Counted from the first letter of the stretch, positions 16,613 through 25,432 are shown. The stretch: 58,188 nucleotides of DNA from Roseomonas sp. GC11 (GCF_024437745.1 NZ_JANFNY010000031.1:1-58188); one strand, 5' to 3'. Numbers and translations are program-made. Notes: generated by a model from the sequence alone, not told the origin.

Positions 16613-16628
16613 AGCGGTTCCAACCGCT
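16613..16628. promoter_or_regulatory. Perfect inverted repeat upstream of DAHP synthase gene
   Basis: AGCGGTT-CC-AACCGCT, 74 bp upstream of the DAHP synthase start on the minus strand. The near-absent loop favours a protein-binding site over an RNA hairpin. No leader ORF with Trp, Phe or Tyr codon runs was found in this region, so attenuation like that of the Tyr gene is not indicated. Confidence 0.35.
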
Positions 16629-16692
16629 CAGGGCTGCCCCGCGCCGGAAGAGCGACAGGAGGAGATTGATTTAAAAGGAAGATCTTCAAGAA

Positions 16693-16802
16693 TCTTCTTT
16701 TTCTAAAGAAAAAGAAGCTTTCTTTCAGGCTGCCGCCGTCTCCCGGCACAGCGGGACGCCAAACTGAAAAAAGTTTTTTGGTTCTTTTTTTCAAAAAAGA
16801 AC
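16693..16802 (+). repeat. Dispersed bidirectional hairpin element, copy D
   Basis: Hairpin 1 is at 16694-16717 (TAAA loop). The variant core GCTGCCGCCGTCTCCCG/CGGGACGCC lies within TTTCAG/CTGAAA. Hairpin 3 is at 16781-16802. It sits 9 bp beyond the phoD stop (minus strand) and upstream of the codirectional DAHP synthase gene's leader. Confidence 0.8.
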
Positions 16803-16810
16803 GCTTCTCC

Positions 16811-18397
16811 TCAAACCGCTTTCAATCCTGGCCGCCCCGGCTCCACGACAAAAGCCCCGCGATCCTCGCGCGCCGCGCCGGGATGGCTGACCTCGGCCAC
16901 GGCGCGATACGTCGCCAGGAAGCGGTCCGCCGCCACCTCGTGCAGGGTGTAGCCGCGCCGGTTGTTGAAGAAGCCCAGATGCGGGTTCTGCGCCATCACC
17001 TTCGGCGTATTGGCCATGGTCTCCGAGCCATCGCCGCCGGAACTGATCGAGGTGGCGGTAAACTCCGTGCCCAGCGCCGCGCCACCGCCCTCGCGGTGCA
17101 GCGTGCCGGCCCAGGCGGCATGCACATCGCCCGAGACGGCGATGAGGTCGCGCAGCCCGCTCTCCTCCACATGGCGCAGCAGGCGCTCCCGCGCCGCCGG
17201 GTAGCCATCCCACTTGTCCATGGAATAGCGCGGGGCGCCGGGGGCGCCGAAATCCCGCTTCAGGATGGGCACCTGATGCGCCAGCACTTGCCAGCGGGCG
17301 CGGCCGGGGCGCAGCCGCTCCATCAGCCACGCTTCCTGGGCGGGGTCCATCATCCGCGCGGCGGGGTCTGCCCAGCCCTCGCAGGGGGCGGCGGTGGCAC
17401 CGCCGCAGGGCTGGTCCGTCCGCCCGCTGCGGGTGTCGAGCACCGAGACCTCCAGCAGGCCGCCGAAGCGGAAACCGCGCCACGCCTGGATCTCCGGCCC
17501 GCGCGGCAGTTGCGCGCGGCGCAGCGGCATATGCTCGTACCACGCCTGGAAGGCCGCCTGCTTGCGCAGGGCGAAAAGCTCCGGCGGCACGGCGGGGCGG
17601 TCCGGGCGGCTGCCATCCTCCTCGGAGAAGGGGCCGGCCCAGTCATTATCCACCTCATGGTCGTCAAAGGAATGCAGGAAGGGATGCGCCGCCTGCGCCG
17701 CCATCAGTTCCGGGTCCATCCGGTAGAGGGCATAGCGGTTGCGGTAATCATCCAGCGTATAGACCTCGGGGCTGTTGTGCCGGCGTGGCTGGCCGCCCCG
17801 GGGGCCGTATTCATAAATGAAGTCGCCATAGTGGAAGACGAAGTCCAGCTCCCCCTCCCCGGCGATGTGGCGCCAGGCGGTGAAGTGGCCATGCTCATAG
17901 TGCTGGCACCCGGCATTGACGAAGCGCAGCCCCGCCGGCGCCGCCCCCGGCGCCGGGGCGGTGCGGGTGCGGCCGATGGGGGAGAGCGCCTCCCCCGCCT
18001 GAAAGCGGTACCAGTAGAAGCGGCCAGGGCGCAGCCCCTCCAGCTCCACATGCACGGCGTGGCCGAATTCGGGGTAGGCCAGGGCCTCGCCCTCCCGCAC
18101 CACGCGGCGCATCTCCGGCTCTTCCGAAAGCTGCCAGCGCACCGGCACGGCCTGCCGGGGCATGCCACCCCCGGCCAGCGGCTCGGGCGCCAGCCGCGTC
18201 CACAGCACCACCCCCTCCGGCCAGGGGTCGCCGGAGGCGACGCCGAGGGTGAAGGGGTCCCGCTCGAAGCGCGGCGGCTGGGCCAGGGCATGGCGCGCCC
18301 CGGCCGGCTGCAAGGCCGCCAGCGCCGCCATCCCCAGGCCGCCGCGCAGCAGGCCACGGCGCGAGAGATCGAGGATATGGCGGGCAATGCTGTCCAT
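16811..18397 (-). CDS. phoD: PhoD-type alkaline phosphatase / phosphodiesterase
   Basis: A 528-aa secreted enzyme from ATG 18397; an ATG 11 codons earlier is also possible. The N-terminus carries a twin-arginine export signal (SRRGLLRGGLGMAALAAL, cleavage near ALAQ). Next is the PhoD N-terminal domain (FTLGVASGDPWPEGVVLWTRLAP). The metallophosphatase core follows with GCQHYEHG, HYGDFIYEYG, SFDDHEVDNDW and VSGDVHAAWAG, which supply the iron/calcium ligands. It releases phosphate from organic phosphomono- and diesters in the periplasm. Phosphate control is likely from the family, but I did not identify a Pho box. Confidence 0.93.
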   Translation of the reverse strand: MDSIARHILDLSRRGLLRGGLGMAALAALQPAGARHALAQPPRFERDPFTLGVASGDPWPEGVVLWTRLAPEPLAGGGMPRQAVPVRWQLSEEPEMRRVVREGEALAYPEFGHAVHVELEGLRPGRFYWYRFQAGEALSPIGRTRTAPAPGAAPAGLRFVNAGCQHYEHGHFTAWRHIAGEGELDFVFHYGDFIYEYGPRGGQPRRHNSPEVYTLDDYRNRYALYRMDPELMAAQAAHPFLHSFDDHEVDNDWAGPFSEEDGSRPDRPAVPPELFALRKQAAFQAWYEHMPLRRAQLPRGPEIQAWRGFRFGGLLEVSVLDTRSGRTDQPCGGATAAPCEGWADPAARMMDPAQEAWLMERLRPGRARWQVLAHQVPILKRDFGAPGAPRYSMDKWDGYPAARERLLRHVEESGLRDLIAVSGDVHAAWAGTLHREGGGAALGTEFTATSISSGGDGSETMANTPKVMAQNPHLGFFNNRRGYTLHEVAADRFLATYRAVAEVSHPGAAREDRGAFVVEPGRPGLKAV

Positions 18398-18585
18398 CGC
18401 GGCGGGGCCTCGGGCGGCAGGGGTGGGCATGGGCCGGCGGAGGGCCTGGCGCACCCTCCTGGCATGGCCGCGTGTAGCATGGCCGCGTGACCTGCGGATG
18501 ACAGACCGGCCGCCGTGGACGGCATGGCGGCCTCGCGATTTCGTGTCTAAACTTTGCGCTGCATTCCCCAGGAGGGAGTTCCACC

Positions 18586-18654
18586 ATGACCGACCGCGCC
18601 CTCCGCCCCACCCTGGCCGGGTTCCACCCTTCCTCCCGGCCGGGCACGCACTGA
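18586..18654 (+). CDS. Small 22-aa upstream ORF with strong ribosome-binding site
   Basis: ATG 18586 is preceded by GGAGGGAG with good spacing, a stronger site than that of the next gene. The product would be 22 residues, Arg/Pro/Thr-rich, with no recognisable motif. It stops 11 bp before the diguanylate cyclase ATG, whose own upstream sequence (GAGCCAGAGCACC) is weak. It could couple or meter translation of the cyclase, or it could be a misplaced start of a shorter gene; no homology is known to me. Confidence 0.4.
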   Translation: MTDRALRPTLAGFHPSSRPGTH

Positions 18655-18665
18655 GCCAGAGCACC

Positions 18666-20252
18666 ATGCCCCGCTTCTTCCCCCTGCGCCGCGCGGCCCG
18701 TTCCGGCGCGACCGGCCCGCACCTGTCCGGCGCCGAGGCGTCCGCTTCCGGCATGGCCGCGTCCGAGGCGGCCGGCGCCTCCCCCCGCAGTGACAGGCTG
18801 CTCCTGCTGCTGGGCGTGCTGCTGCCGGTCTGCATCTCCACCCTCGGCCTGATGCAGCTGTGGGATCTGCGGCGCGATGCCTGGTCCCGGGTGGAGATGA
18901 GCGCGCAGAACCTGCTGCTGGTGGTCAGCCGCGATATCCAGCGGCAGGTGGACATCTATGACCGCGTGCTGGCGCAGGTGGCCGGGCATGCCAGCCGCCA
19001 TCAAACGGACGGCCTGCCGTCGGCGGAGCTGCTCTTCTCCTCCGCCGCGGCCATCACCCATCTCGGCTCGATGACGCTGCTCGATGCCTCGGGGCAGGTC
19101 ATGGCCAGTTCCGACCCGGCGCAGCCGCTGAACCAGGACATGGCCCGGCGCGACTTCTTCCTGCGCCATCTGCTGGAGCCGGATCTCGGCCTCTACATCA
19201 GCCAGCCCATGCCGGACCGCGCCCATCCCGGCGAGTTCCTGCTGGCGCTCAGCCGCCGCGTCACCACGCCGGAGGGGCGCTTCGGCGGGGTGGTGGTGGG
19301 CACGCTGCGCCTGTCCTTCCTGCGCAGCCTGCTGGCGGAGCTGCATATCGGCCCCGGCAGCACCATCAACCTGTTCAGCAGCACCGGCGTGCTGCTCTAC
19401 CGCGAGCCGATGGGCAGCGGCATCCCCGGCATCGACCTCTCCCAGGCGCCGACGGTGCGGCGGATGATGAGCTCCCCCACCGGCCAGTTCACCGGCACCG
19501 CCGCGCTGGACGGGGTGGAGCGCCTCTACACCTACACCCATCTCGGTGACCGCCCGCTGATCCTGAATGTCGCCATGGCCACCCGCCTGGTGGAGGGCAA
19601 CTGGCAGGGCCGCGCCTTGGGCATCGGCGGCATGGTGCTGCTGCTCTGCCTGGCGATGCTCGGCCTCGCCGCCCGGCTGCGGCGGGAGTTGCGCCTGCGC
19701 CGGCTGGCCGAGGCCGAGGCCCTGGCCGAGGGCGCCCGCTTCCGCGCCCTCTCCGAGACCGACGGGCTGACCGGCCTCGCCAACCGCCGCCACCTGGACC
19801 GGCTGCTCAGCCTGGAATGGGAAAGGGCGGAGCGCATGCGCCAGCCCCTGGCCCTGGTCATGCTCGACCTCGACCACTTCAAGGCCTTCAATGACAGCCA
19901 GGGCCACCCGGCGGGGGATGCCGTGCTGCGCAGCCTCGCCGGCTGCATCCGCACCGCCATGCGGCAGGATAACGACCTCGCCGCCCGCTATGGCGGGGAG
20001 GAATTCGCCGTGCTGATGCCCGATACCGACCTGGACGGCGCCACCCGCACCGCCGAGCGCATCCGCATCGCCCTGCGGCGGCTGGACCTGCCGCATCCCG
20101 GCGTGCCGGGGGGGCGGGTTTCCGTCAGCCTCGGCGTCGCCGCGATGCATCCCCAGCCGGGCAGCAGCCCCGCCACCCTGGTGCAGGCCGCCGATGCCGC
20201 CCTCTACCACGCCAAGAAAACCGGGCGCGACCAGGTCTCCGCAGCCGCCTGA
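18666..20252 (+). CDS. Membrane-bound diguanylate cyclase with dCache-type sensor
   Basis: A 528-aa protein. TM1 (about 44-64, LLLLLGVLLPVCISTLGLM), a periplasmic PDC/dCache sensor (about 70-310), TM2 (about 318-337) and a C-terminal GGDEF domain (about 365-528). The active-site loop is intact (YGGEEF), as are DGLTGLANRR and LDLDHFKAFND. The usual product-inhibition RxxD site five residues before GGEEF is not present: the segment reads RQDNDLAARYGGEEF, giving Gln at the Arg position. So allosteric inhibition by c-di-GMP may be absent. It would make c-di-GMP in response to an external small molecule. It converges with the D-aminoacylase gene. Confidence 0.93.
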   Translation: MPRFFPLRRAARSGATGPHLSGAEASASGMAASEAAGASPRSDRLLLLLGVLLPVCISTLGLMQLWDLRRDAWSRVEMSAQNLLLVVSRDIQRQVDIYDRVLAQVAGHASRHQTDGLPSAELLFSSAAAITHLGSMTLLDASGQVMASSDPAQPLNQDMARRDFFLRHLLEPDLGLYISQPMPDRAHPGEFLLALSRRVTTPEGRFGGVVVGTLRLSFLRSLLAELHIGPGSTINLFSSTGVLLYREPMGSGIPGIDLSQAPTVRRMMSSPTGQFTGTAALDGVERLYTYTHLGDRPLILNVAMATRLVEGNWQGRALGIGGMVLLLCLAMLGLAARLRRELRLRRLAEAEALAEGARFRALSETDGLTGLANRRHLDRLLSLEWERAERMRQPLALVMLDLDHFKAFNDSQGHPAGDAVLRSLAGCIRTAMRQDNDLAARYGGEEFAVLMPDTDLDGATRTAERIRIALRRLDLPHPGVPGGRVSVSLGVAAMHPQPGSSPATLVQAADAALYHAKKTGRDQVSAAA

Positions 20253-20253
20253 T

Positions 20254-20355
20254 TTTTCTTTCAGGCTGCCGCTTTTTTTTCAGGCTGCCGCCGTCTCCCG
20301 GCACAGCGGGCCGCGAACTGAAAAAGTTTTTTGGTTCTTTTTTCCAAAAAAGAAC
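20254..20355 (+). repeat. Dispersed bidirectional hairpin element, copy E (partly duplicated)
   Basis: No hairpin 1. The left arm TTTCAGGCTGCCGC occurs twice in tandem (about 20259-20272 and 20278-20291), followed by the variant core, CTGAAAAAG and hairpin 3 (GTTCTTTTTT/AAAAAAGAAC, 20334-20355). It fills the gap between two convergent genes. The duplication looks like a slippage or recombination scar. Confidence 0.78.
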
Positions 20356-20370
20356 CTCTTCTCTTCCTGC

Positions 20371-21822
20371 TTACCGGTTGCGCGTGATCAGCCGCCCTGG
20401 CTTCTCCCCGGTTTCCTTGCCCTTGGCGAAGGTGGCGACGCCATTGGCCCAGACCTGCTCGATCCCCACGCTCATCTGCACCGGGTTCTCGAAGGTGGCA
20501 TTGTCCAGGATGGTCGCCGGGTCGAAGAGGACGAGGTCGGCATAGGCCCCTTCGCGCAGCACGCCGCGGTCCACCATGCCGAAGACCTGCGCGGCGCGGC
20601 CGGTCATCTTGTGGATGGCGGTTTCCATGTCGAACAGCCCGAGCTGGCGCGAATAGAAGCCCAGCACGCGCGGGAAGGTGCCCCAGAGGCGCGGATGCGG
20701 CTTCTCGTCATGCGGCAGCCCGTCCGAGCCGATCATGGAGAGCGGGTGGCGCATGATGCGGCGCACATCCTCCTCATCCATCTGGAAGGTGACGGCGCCG
20801 GCCGGCGTCAGCCGCTCCGCCGCCGCGCGCAGATCGGTGTTCCAGCCGCGCGCGATCTCGGAGAGGTCCTTGCCCGCCATCTCCGGATAGGGGACGGACC
20901 AGGTGATGATGGTGCGCAGGTCGTCGCGCACCCGGTCCGGCATCAGCACGGTGGAGCCGGCGGGATAGGGGTATACATCGAAGGCCACCTCCTGCATCGA
21001 GGCGGCGGCGTTGATCAGCGCGAGCGTCTGCACCGAGCGGCCGTAATTCTCCGGCATCGAGCATTTGTGGTGGCTGATATGCACCGGCACCTTCAGCCGG
21101 CTGCCGATCTTCAGCGTCTCCTCGATCGAGGCGCAGATGCGGTCCGCCTCATCGCGCATATGGGTGACGTAGAGGCCGCCGGTGCTGCGCAGCGCCTCGC
21201 CGACCGCGATCACCTCCTCCGTCGTCGCCTGGGCGTTGGGCGGGTAGTAGAGGCCGGTGGAGAAGCCGGAACCGCCCTCGGCCAGCGCCTGCTTCAGCCG
21301 CGTCTGCATGCGCAGGATCTCGGAATCCTTCGCCGGGCGGTAGACATCGCCCGCCATCGCCTCGACGCGCAGCGTCTGGTGGCCGATGAAGGCGTAGGTG
21401 TTGACCTCGCTGCCCTTGCTCTTCAGCGCGTGGGCGTAGTCGCCGAAGCTGTCGAAGGTCCACCACGCCTCATCGCCCAGCAGGTCGAGCGGCGCGGGCG
21501 GGCGCTTGGCGGTGTGGCGCATGGGCGAGAGGCTGATGCCGCAATTGCCCACCACCACGGTGGTGACGCCCTGGCTGATCTTGCACAGGGTGCATTGCGG
21601 GCCGCAGAGCACGGCGCGGTCATCATGCGTGTGGGCATCGATGAAGCCGGGGGCGAGGGCCTTGCCGGTGGCGATGACCTCGCGGTCGGCGCTCATGCCG
21701 CCGAGGTCGCCCACGGCCACGATGCGGTCCCCGGTGACGCCGACATCCCCCACCCGGCGCGGCCCCCCGGTGCCGTCGAACAGGGTGGCATCGCGGATGA
21801 TCATGTCGCAGCGCAGCGCCAT
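20371..21822 (-). CDS. N-acyl-D-amino-acid deacylase family amidohydrolase
   Basis: A 483-aa D-aminoacylase-type metal-dependent hydrolase. The N-terminal composite beta-sandwich leads to the metal motif GFIDAHTHDD. Then come GVTTVVVGNCG with the Cys typical of D-aminoacylases, VHISHHKCS with two His, and the late Asp block SDGLPHDEKPHPR, followed by KMTGRAAQVFGMVDRG and ADLVLFDP. It probably releases D-amino acids or similar units from N-acylated forms. It is divergent from the iclR gene at 21998, whose product is the natural candidate regulator. Confidence 0.9.
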   Translation of the reverse strand: MALRCDMIIRDATLFDGTGGPRRVGDVGVTGDRIVAVGDLGGMSADREVIATGKALAPGFIDAHTHDDRAVLCGPQCTLCKISQGVTTVVVGNCGISLSPMRHTAKRPPAPLDLLGDEAWWTFDSFGDYAHALKSKGSEVNTYAFIGHQTLRVEAMAGDVYRPAKDSEILRMQTRLKQALAEGGSGFSTGLYYPPNAQATTEEVIAVGEALRSTGGLYVTHMRDEADRICASIEETLKIGSRLKVPVHISHHKCSMPENYGRSVQTLALINAAASMQEVAFDVYPYPAGSTVLMPDRVRDDLRTIITWSVPYPEMAGKDLSEIARGWNTDLRAAAERLTPAGAVTFQMDEEDVRRIMRHPLSMIGSDGLPHDEKPHPRLWGTFPRVLGFYSRQLGLFDMETAIHKMTGRAAQVFGMVDRGVLREGAYADLVLFDPATILDNATFENPVQMSVGIEQVWANGVATFAKGKETGEKPGRLITRNR

Positions 21823-21903
21823 GGGTGGCTCTCCTCGGGGCGGGCAGGGTCAGGGCGGCGGATCATGCGCCGCGCGCGCCGGGTGATCCAGCCCGGGGCG
21901 GCG

Positions 21904-21939
21904 CTTTTGCCACCACTTTTGCCACCACTTTTGCCACCA
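21904..21939. promoter_or_regulatory. Three 12-bp direct repeats in the D-aminoacylase / iclR divergent promoter
   Basis: Three exact tandem copies of CTTTTGCCACCA lie in the 175-bp gap between the divergent genes, 59 bp before the iclR start and 82 bp from the deacylase start. A 12-bp period is just over one helix turn, suiting cooperative binding of a regulator on one face. The repeats are seen; operator function is inferred. Confidence 0.45.
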
Positions 21940-21997
21940 CTGGCCTTGCGCCACGCGCCCGCGCGCCGCAAAGCTGCCGCGCAAAGGAGCGTGAGCG

Positions 21998-22768
21998 ATG
22001 TCCGAGGACCGGCTGTTCGTCCAATCCCTGCAGAAGGGCCTGGCCCTGCTGGAAGCCTTCGGCCGGCAGCCGGGCGAGCTGAGCCTGAACGAGCTGGCGC
22101 ATCTCTCCGGCATCGACCGCAGCTCGGCGCAGCGCATGGCGCATACGCTGCTGAAGCTCGGCTACCTGGAGCGCGGCACGAATGGGCGCGGCTATACGCC
22201 GGGCCGCAAGATCCTTGACCGTGGCTTCGACTTCCTGCGCTCCCGCCCGCTGATCGAGCGCGCCACGCCCGTCATCATCGAGCTGCAGCGCATGACCGGG
22301 GAGCGCGTCGATCTCAGCCTCTTCGACGGCACCACCATCGTCTATGCGCTGCGGCGGCAGAGCAAGCGCGAGACCTTCTATGCCACGCTGGTCGGGCGGC
22401 GGCTGCAAAGCTTCAGCACGGCCGGCGGGCGCGCCTGCATGGCGCTGCTGCCGCGCGAGGAGGTCAATGCCCTGATGCTGCGCGCCGATGTGCGGCCGGT
22501 GACCCCGAAGACGCTGCTCGACCCGGATGCCATCATCGCCCGCATCGAGCTGGCGCGGCGCGAGGGCTACAGCGTGGTGCAGGAAGAAATGCTGATCGGC
22601 GAGGTGGTGGTGGGTGCCGCCATCGCCGGGCAGGACGGGCGGCCGGTGGGGGCGGTGCATATCGCCGGCTCGCTCTCCGAATGGCCGCCGGCGCGCTTCG
22701 CCTCGCGCTTCGCGCCGCTGGCGATCGAGGCGGCGCGCGCGCTGGGCGGCGGTAGCGGGCTGCGCTGA
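21998..22768 (+). CDS. IclR-family transcriptional regulator
   Basis: A 256-aa regulator. The winged helix-turn-helix spans about 8-68 (VQSLQKGLALLEAFG, LSLNELAHLSGIDRSSAQRMAHTL, LGYLERG). The IclR effector-binding domain spans about 80-250 and has the family blocks QRMTGERVDLSLFDG, RLQSFSTAGGRACMALL and AIAGQDGRPVGAVHIAGS. The divergent D-aminoacylase gene is its likely target, with the deacylase substrate or product as the likely effector (inference). The ATG follows AGGAG with good spacing. Confidence 0.95.
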   Translation: MSEDRLFVQSLQKGLALLEAFGRQPGELSLNELAHLSGIDRSSAQRMAHTLLKLGYLERGTNGRGYTPGRKILDRGFDFLRSRPLIERATPVIIELQRMTGERVDLSLFDGTTIVYALRRQSKRETFYATLVGRRLQSFSTAGGRACMALLPREEVNALMLRADVRPVTPKTLLDPDAIIARIELARREGYSVVQEEMLIGEVVVGAAIAGQDGRPVGAVHIAGSLSEWPPARFASRFAPLAIEAARALGGGSGLR

Positions 22769-22920
22769 TCCCGCATTTTTCCTGTGCGGGACAGCAACAT
22801 TCCGAATCATGGTAGCGCGCAGCGATATTTGCGGCGCGCGCGCATTGCACGGCGGCGCAACGGCTCCTAGCTTCGCCGCCTTTCCTCCGCCCAGGAACGC
22901 CACCGCATGGACGCCGCCGC

Positions 22921-25317
22921 ATGACCGACACCGCCCCCTCCCCCGCGACGCTCCAGGGTGAGACCTTCCAGGGCGAGACGCTCCGGCTGGCGGGGCTGCG
23001 GCAGCCGGCCTCCATCCAGGTGGACCGCTGGGGCATCCCGCATCTGCGCGCGGAGAACGAGCACGATCTCTTCCTCGTGCAGGGCTTCAACGCGGCGCGC
23101 GACCGGCTGTGGCAGATCGACCTCTGGCGCAAGCGCGGCCTCGGCCTGCTCGCCGCCGATTTCGGCCCCGGCTACCTGGCGCAGGACCGCGCGGCGCGCC
23201 TCTTCCTCTACCGCGGCGACATGCAGGCGGAGTTCGACGCCTATGCGCCCGATGCCCGCGCCATCTGCGAAGCCTTCGTCGCCGGCATCAACGCCTATGT
23301 CGCGCTGGTGGAGGCGGAGCCGGCGCGGCTGCCGGCGGAGTTCCGCGCCCTCGGCACGCGCCCGGCGCGCTGGGCGGCGGAAGATGTGGTGCGCATCCGC
23401 AGCCACAGCCTGACGCGCAACGCGATGTCCGAAGTGCTGCGCGCCATCATCCTCTCCCGCGCCGATCTCGCCACCGACCTGCTGCGCAAGAATCTGGAGC
23501 CGATGACGGAACCGGTGCGGGCGGAAGGGCTGGATCTCTCCGCCCTCGGCACCGAGGTGCTGGCGCAGTTCAAGCTGGCCACGGCGGGCGTCACCTTCTC
23601 CGCCGCGCGGCTGGCGGCGCCGCTGGAGGAATGGCGGCGCTGGGGCAGCGTCACCGATCTCGGCGAGGTGGTGCAGGGCGCGGAGATGGAAGGCTCCAAC
23701 AACTGGGCCATCCATGGCAGCCGGACGGAAAGCGGGCGGCCCATCCTGGCCTCGGACCCGCACCGCGCCCATGCCGCGCCCTCGCTGCGCTACATCGTCC
23801 ATCTGGACAGCCCGGGCTTCAACGCGATCGGCGCCGGCGAGCCGGCGGTGCCGGGCATTTCCATCGGCCATAACGGCACCGCCGCCTTCGCGCTGACCAT
23901 CCACGGCGCGGACCAGGAAGACGTCTATGTCTACGAAACGGCGGAGGAGGACGCGGACTCCTACCGCTATGGCGATGGCTTCGAGCCGATGCGGCGCATC
24001 ACCGAGCGTTTCGCCGTCAAGGGGCATGAGGACCAGGAGCTGGTGCTGCGCTTCACGCGGCATGGCCCCGTCATCGCGCGCGATGGGGCGGCGCGGCGCG
24101 CGGTGGCCATCCGCAGCGTGTGGGCCATGCCGGGTGCTGCGCCCTATCTCGGCAGCCTATCGGCGATGCGCGCGCGCAGCCTCGAAGAGTTCCGCCAGGC
24201 GCTGCGGCGCTGGGGCACGCCCTCGGTCAACAAGGTCTATGCCGATGTCACCGGCACCATCGCCTGGACGCCCGCCGGCTACGCGCCGCAGCGGCCGAAC
24301 TGGGACGGGCTGCTGCCCGTGCCCGGTGATGGGCGCTATGAGTGGTCCGGCCTGCTCGACCCGGCGGAGCATCCCTGGCGCATCGACCCGCCGGCCGGCT
24401 TCGTGCACAGCGCCAATGAGCAGAACCTGCCGCCCGACTGGCCGCATGCCGAGAAAACCTATGGCTATGAATGGAACGATGGCGCGCGCGCCACGCGCAT
24501 CGCCGAGGCGCTGACGCGCGGCCCGCTGCTGACGCTGGCCGACAGCACGGCGCTGCAGACCGATGTGGAATCCCTGCCCGCGCGCCGCCTCTGCGCCCTG
24601 CTGCTGGCCCTGCCGCGCGGCGCGGCGCCGGAATTCTGGGCGGCGCAGACCCTGCTGGAGGAATGGGACCACCGGCTGGAGGCCGACAGCGCCGCCGCCG
24701 CGCTGTTCGAGGTTTTCCTGAGCAAGCACCTCAAGCCGCGCCTGCTGGCCCTGCTGGTGCCGGAGGCCACGCTGCGCCCGCTGCTGGTGCCGCAGGACAT
24801 GGAGAGCCTGCTGCGCGTGGTGGAGCAGCCGGATGCCCGCTTCGGCGCCGACCCCGTGGCGGGGCGCGACGCGCTGCTGGCGGAGTGCCTGCTCGCCGCC
24901 TTCCGCGACTGTGTGGAGCGGATGGGCCTCTGCCCGACGGAATGGAACTGGGGCCGGCTGCACCACGGCTATTTCGCCCATGCCCTGCAAGGGCTCTCGC
25001 CCGAGACGGCGGCGATGGATGTCGGCCCCTTCCCGCTCGGCGGCAGCGCGCAGACGCCGATGCACACAGGCTACCGCCCCTCAGACTTCCGCTGCAACCA
25101 CGGCGCCTCGGTGCGGCTGGTGATGGATGTCGGCGCCTGGGACAACAGCCTGTGCATCAACGCGCCCGGCCAGTCCGGCGACCCCGCCTCGCCGCATTAC
25201 GCCGATCTCGCGCCGCATTGGGCACGCGGGGCGTATGTGCCGCTGCTCTATTCGCGCGAGGCCGTCGCGGCGATGGAAATGCAGCGCATCACGCTGCTTC
25301 CTGAAGATGCTTCATAA
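22921..25317 (+). CDS. Penicillin acylase family protein (Ntn-hydrolase)
   Basis: A 798-aa precursor of the penicillin G / cephalosporin / AHL acylase family. An alpha-chain region comes first (VDRWGIPHLRAENEHDLFLVQGFNAARDRLWQIDLWRK). The autoprocessing site is EMEGSNNWAIHG; Ser259 would be the new N-terminal nucleophile of the beta chain. It is followed by SGRPILASDPHRA, ISIGHNGTAAFALT and a C-terminal HGASVRLVMDVG. No signal peptide is visible, which is unusual because characterised members are periplasmic. Possible substrates are N-acyl homoserine lactones, acylated amino acids or beta-lactam side chains. It lies 152 bp after iclR on the same strand. Confidence 0.93.
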   Translation: MTDTAPSPATLQGETFQGETLRLAGLRQPASIQVDRWGIPHLRAENEHDLFLVQGFNAARDRLWQIDLWRKRGLGLLAADFGPGYLAQDRAARLFLYRGDMQAEFDAYAPDARAICEAFVAGINAYVALVEAEPARLPAEFRALGTRPARWAAEDVVRIRSHSLTRNAMSEVLRAIILSRADLATDLLRKNLEPMTEPVRAEGLDLSALGTEVLAQFKLATAGVTFSAARLAAPLEEWRRWGSVTDLGEVVQGAEMEGSNNWAIHGSRTESGRPILASDPHRAHAAPSLRYIVHLDSPGFNAIGAGEPAVPGISIGHNGTAAFALTIHGADQEDVYVYETAEEDADSYRYGDGFEPMRRITERFAVKGHEDQELVLRFTRHGPVIARDGAARRAVAIRSVWAMPGAAPYLGSLSAMRARSLEEFRQALRRWGTPSVNKVYADVTGTIAWTPAGYAPQRPNWDGLLPVPGDGRYEWSGLLDPAEHPWRIDPPAGFVHSANEQNLPPDWPHAEKTYGYEWNDGARATRIAEALTRGPLLTLADSTALQTDVESLPARRLCALLLALPRGAAPEFWAAQTLLEEWDHRLEADSAAAALFEVFLSKHLKPRLLALLVPEATLRPLLVPQDMESLLRVVEQPDARFGADPVAGRDALLAECLLAAFRDCVERMGLCPTEWNWGRLHHGYFAHALQGLSPETAAMDVGPFPLGGSAQTPMHTGYRPSDFRCNHGASVRLVMDVGAWDNSLCINAPGQSGDPASPHYADLAPHWARGAYVPLLYSREAVAAMEMQRITLLPEDAS

Positions 25318-25318
25318 G

Positions 25319-25424
25319 ATCTTCTTTTTCTGAAGAAAAATTTTCTTTCAGGCTGCCGCCGTCTCCCGGCACAGCGGGACGCTCAACTGAAAAAGTTTTT
25401 TGGTTCTTTTTTTCAAAAAAGAAC
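25319..25424 (+). repeat. Dispersed bidirectional hairpin element, copy F
   Basis: A truncated hairpin 1 (CTTCTTTTTC TGAA GAAAAA, 25321-25340) is followed by the variant GCTGCCGCCGTCTCCCG core inside TTTCAG/CTGAAA and hairpin 3 at 25403-25424. It starts 2 bp after the penicillin acylase stop and ends 8 bp before the convergent yaiI stop. Confidence 0.8.
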
Positions 25425-25432
25425 GTCTTCGC

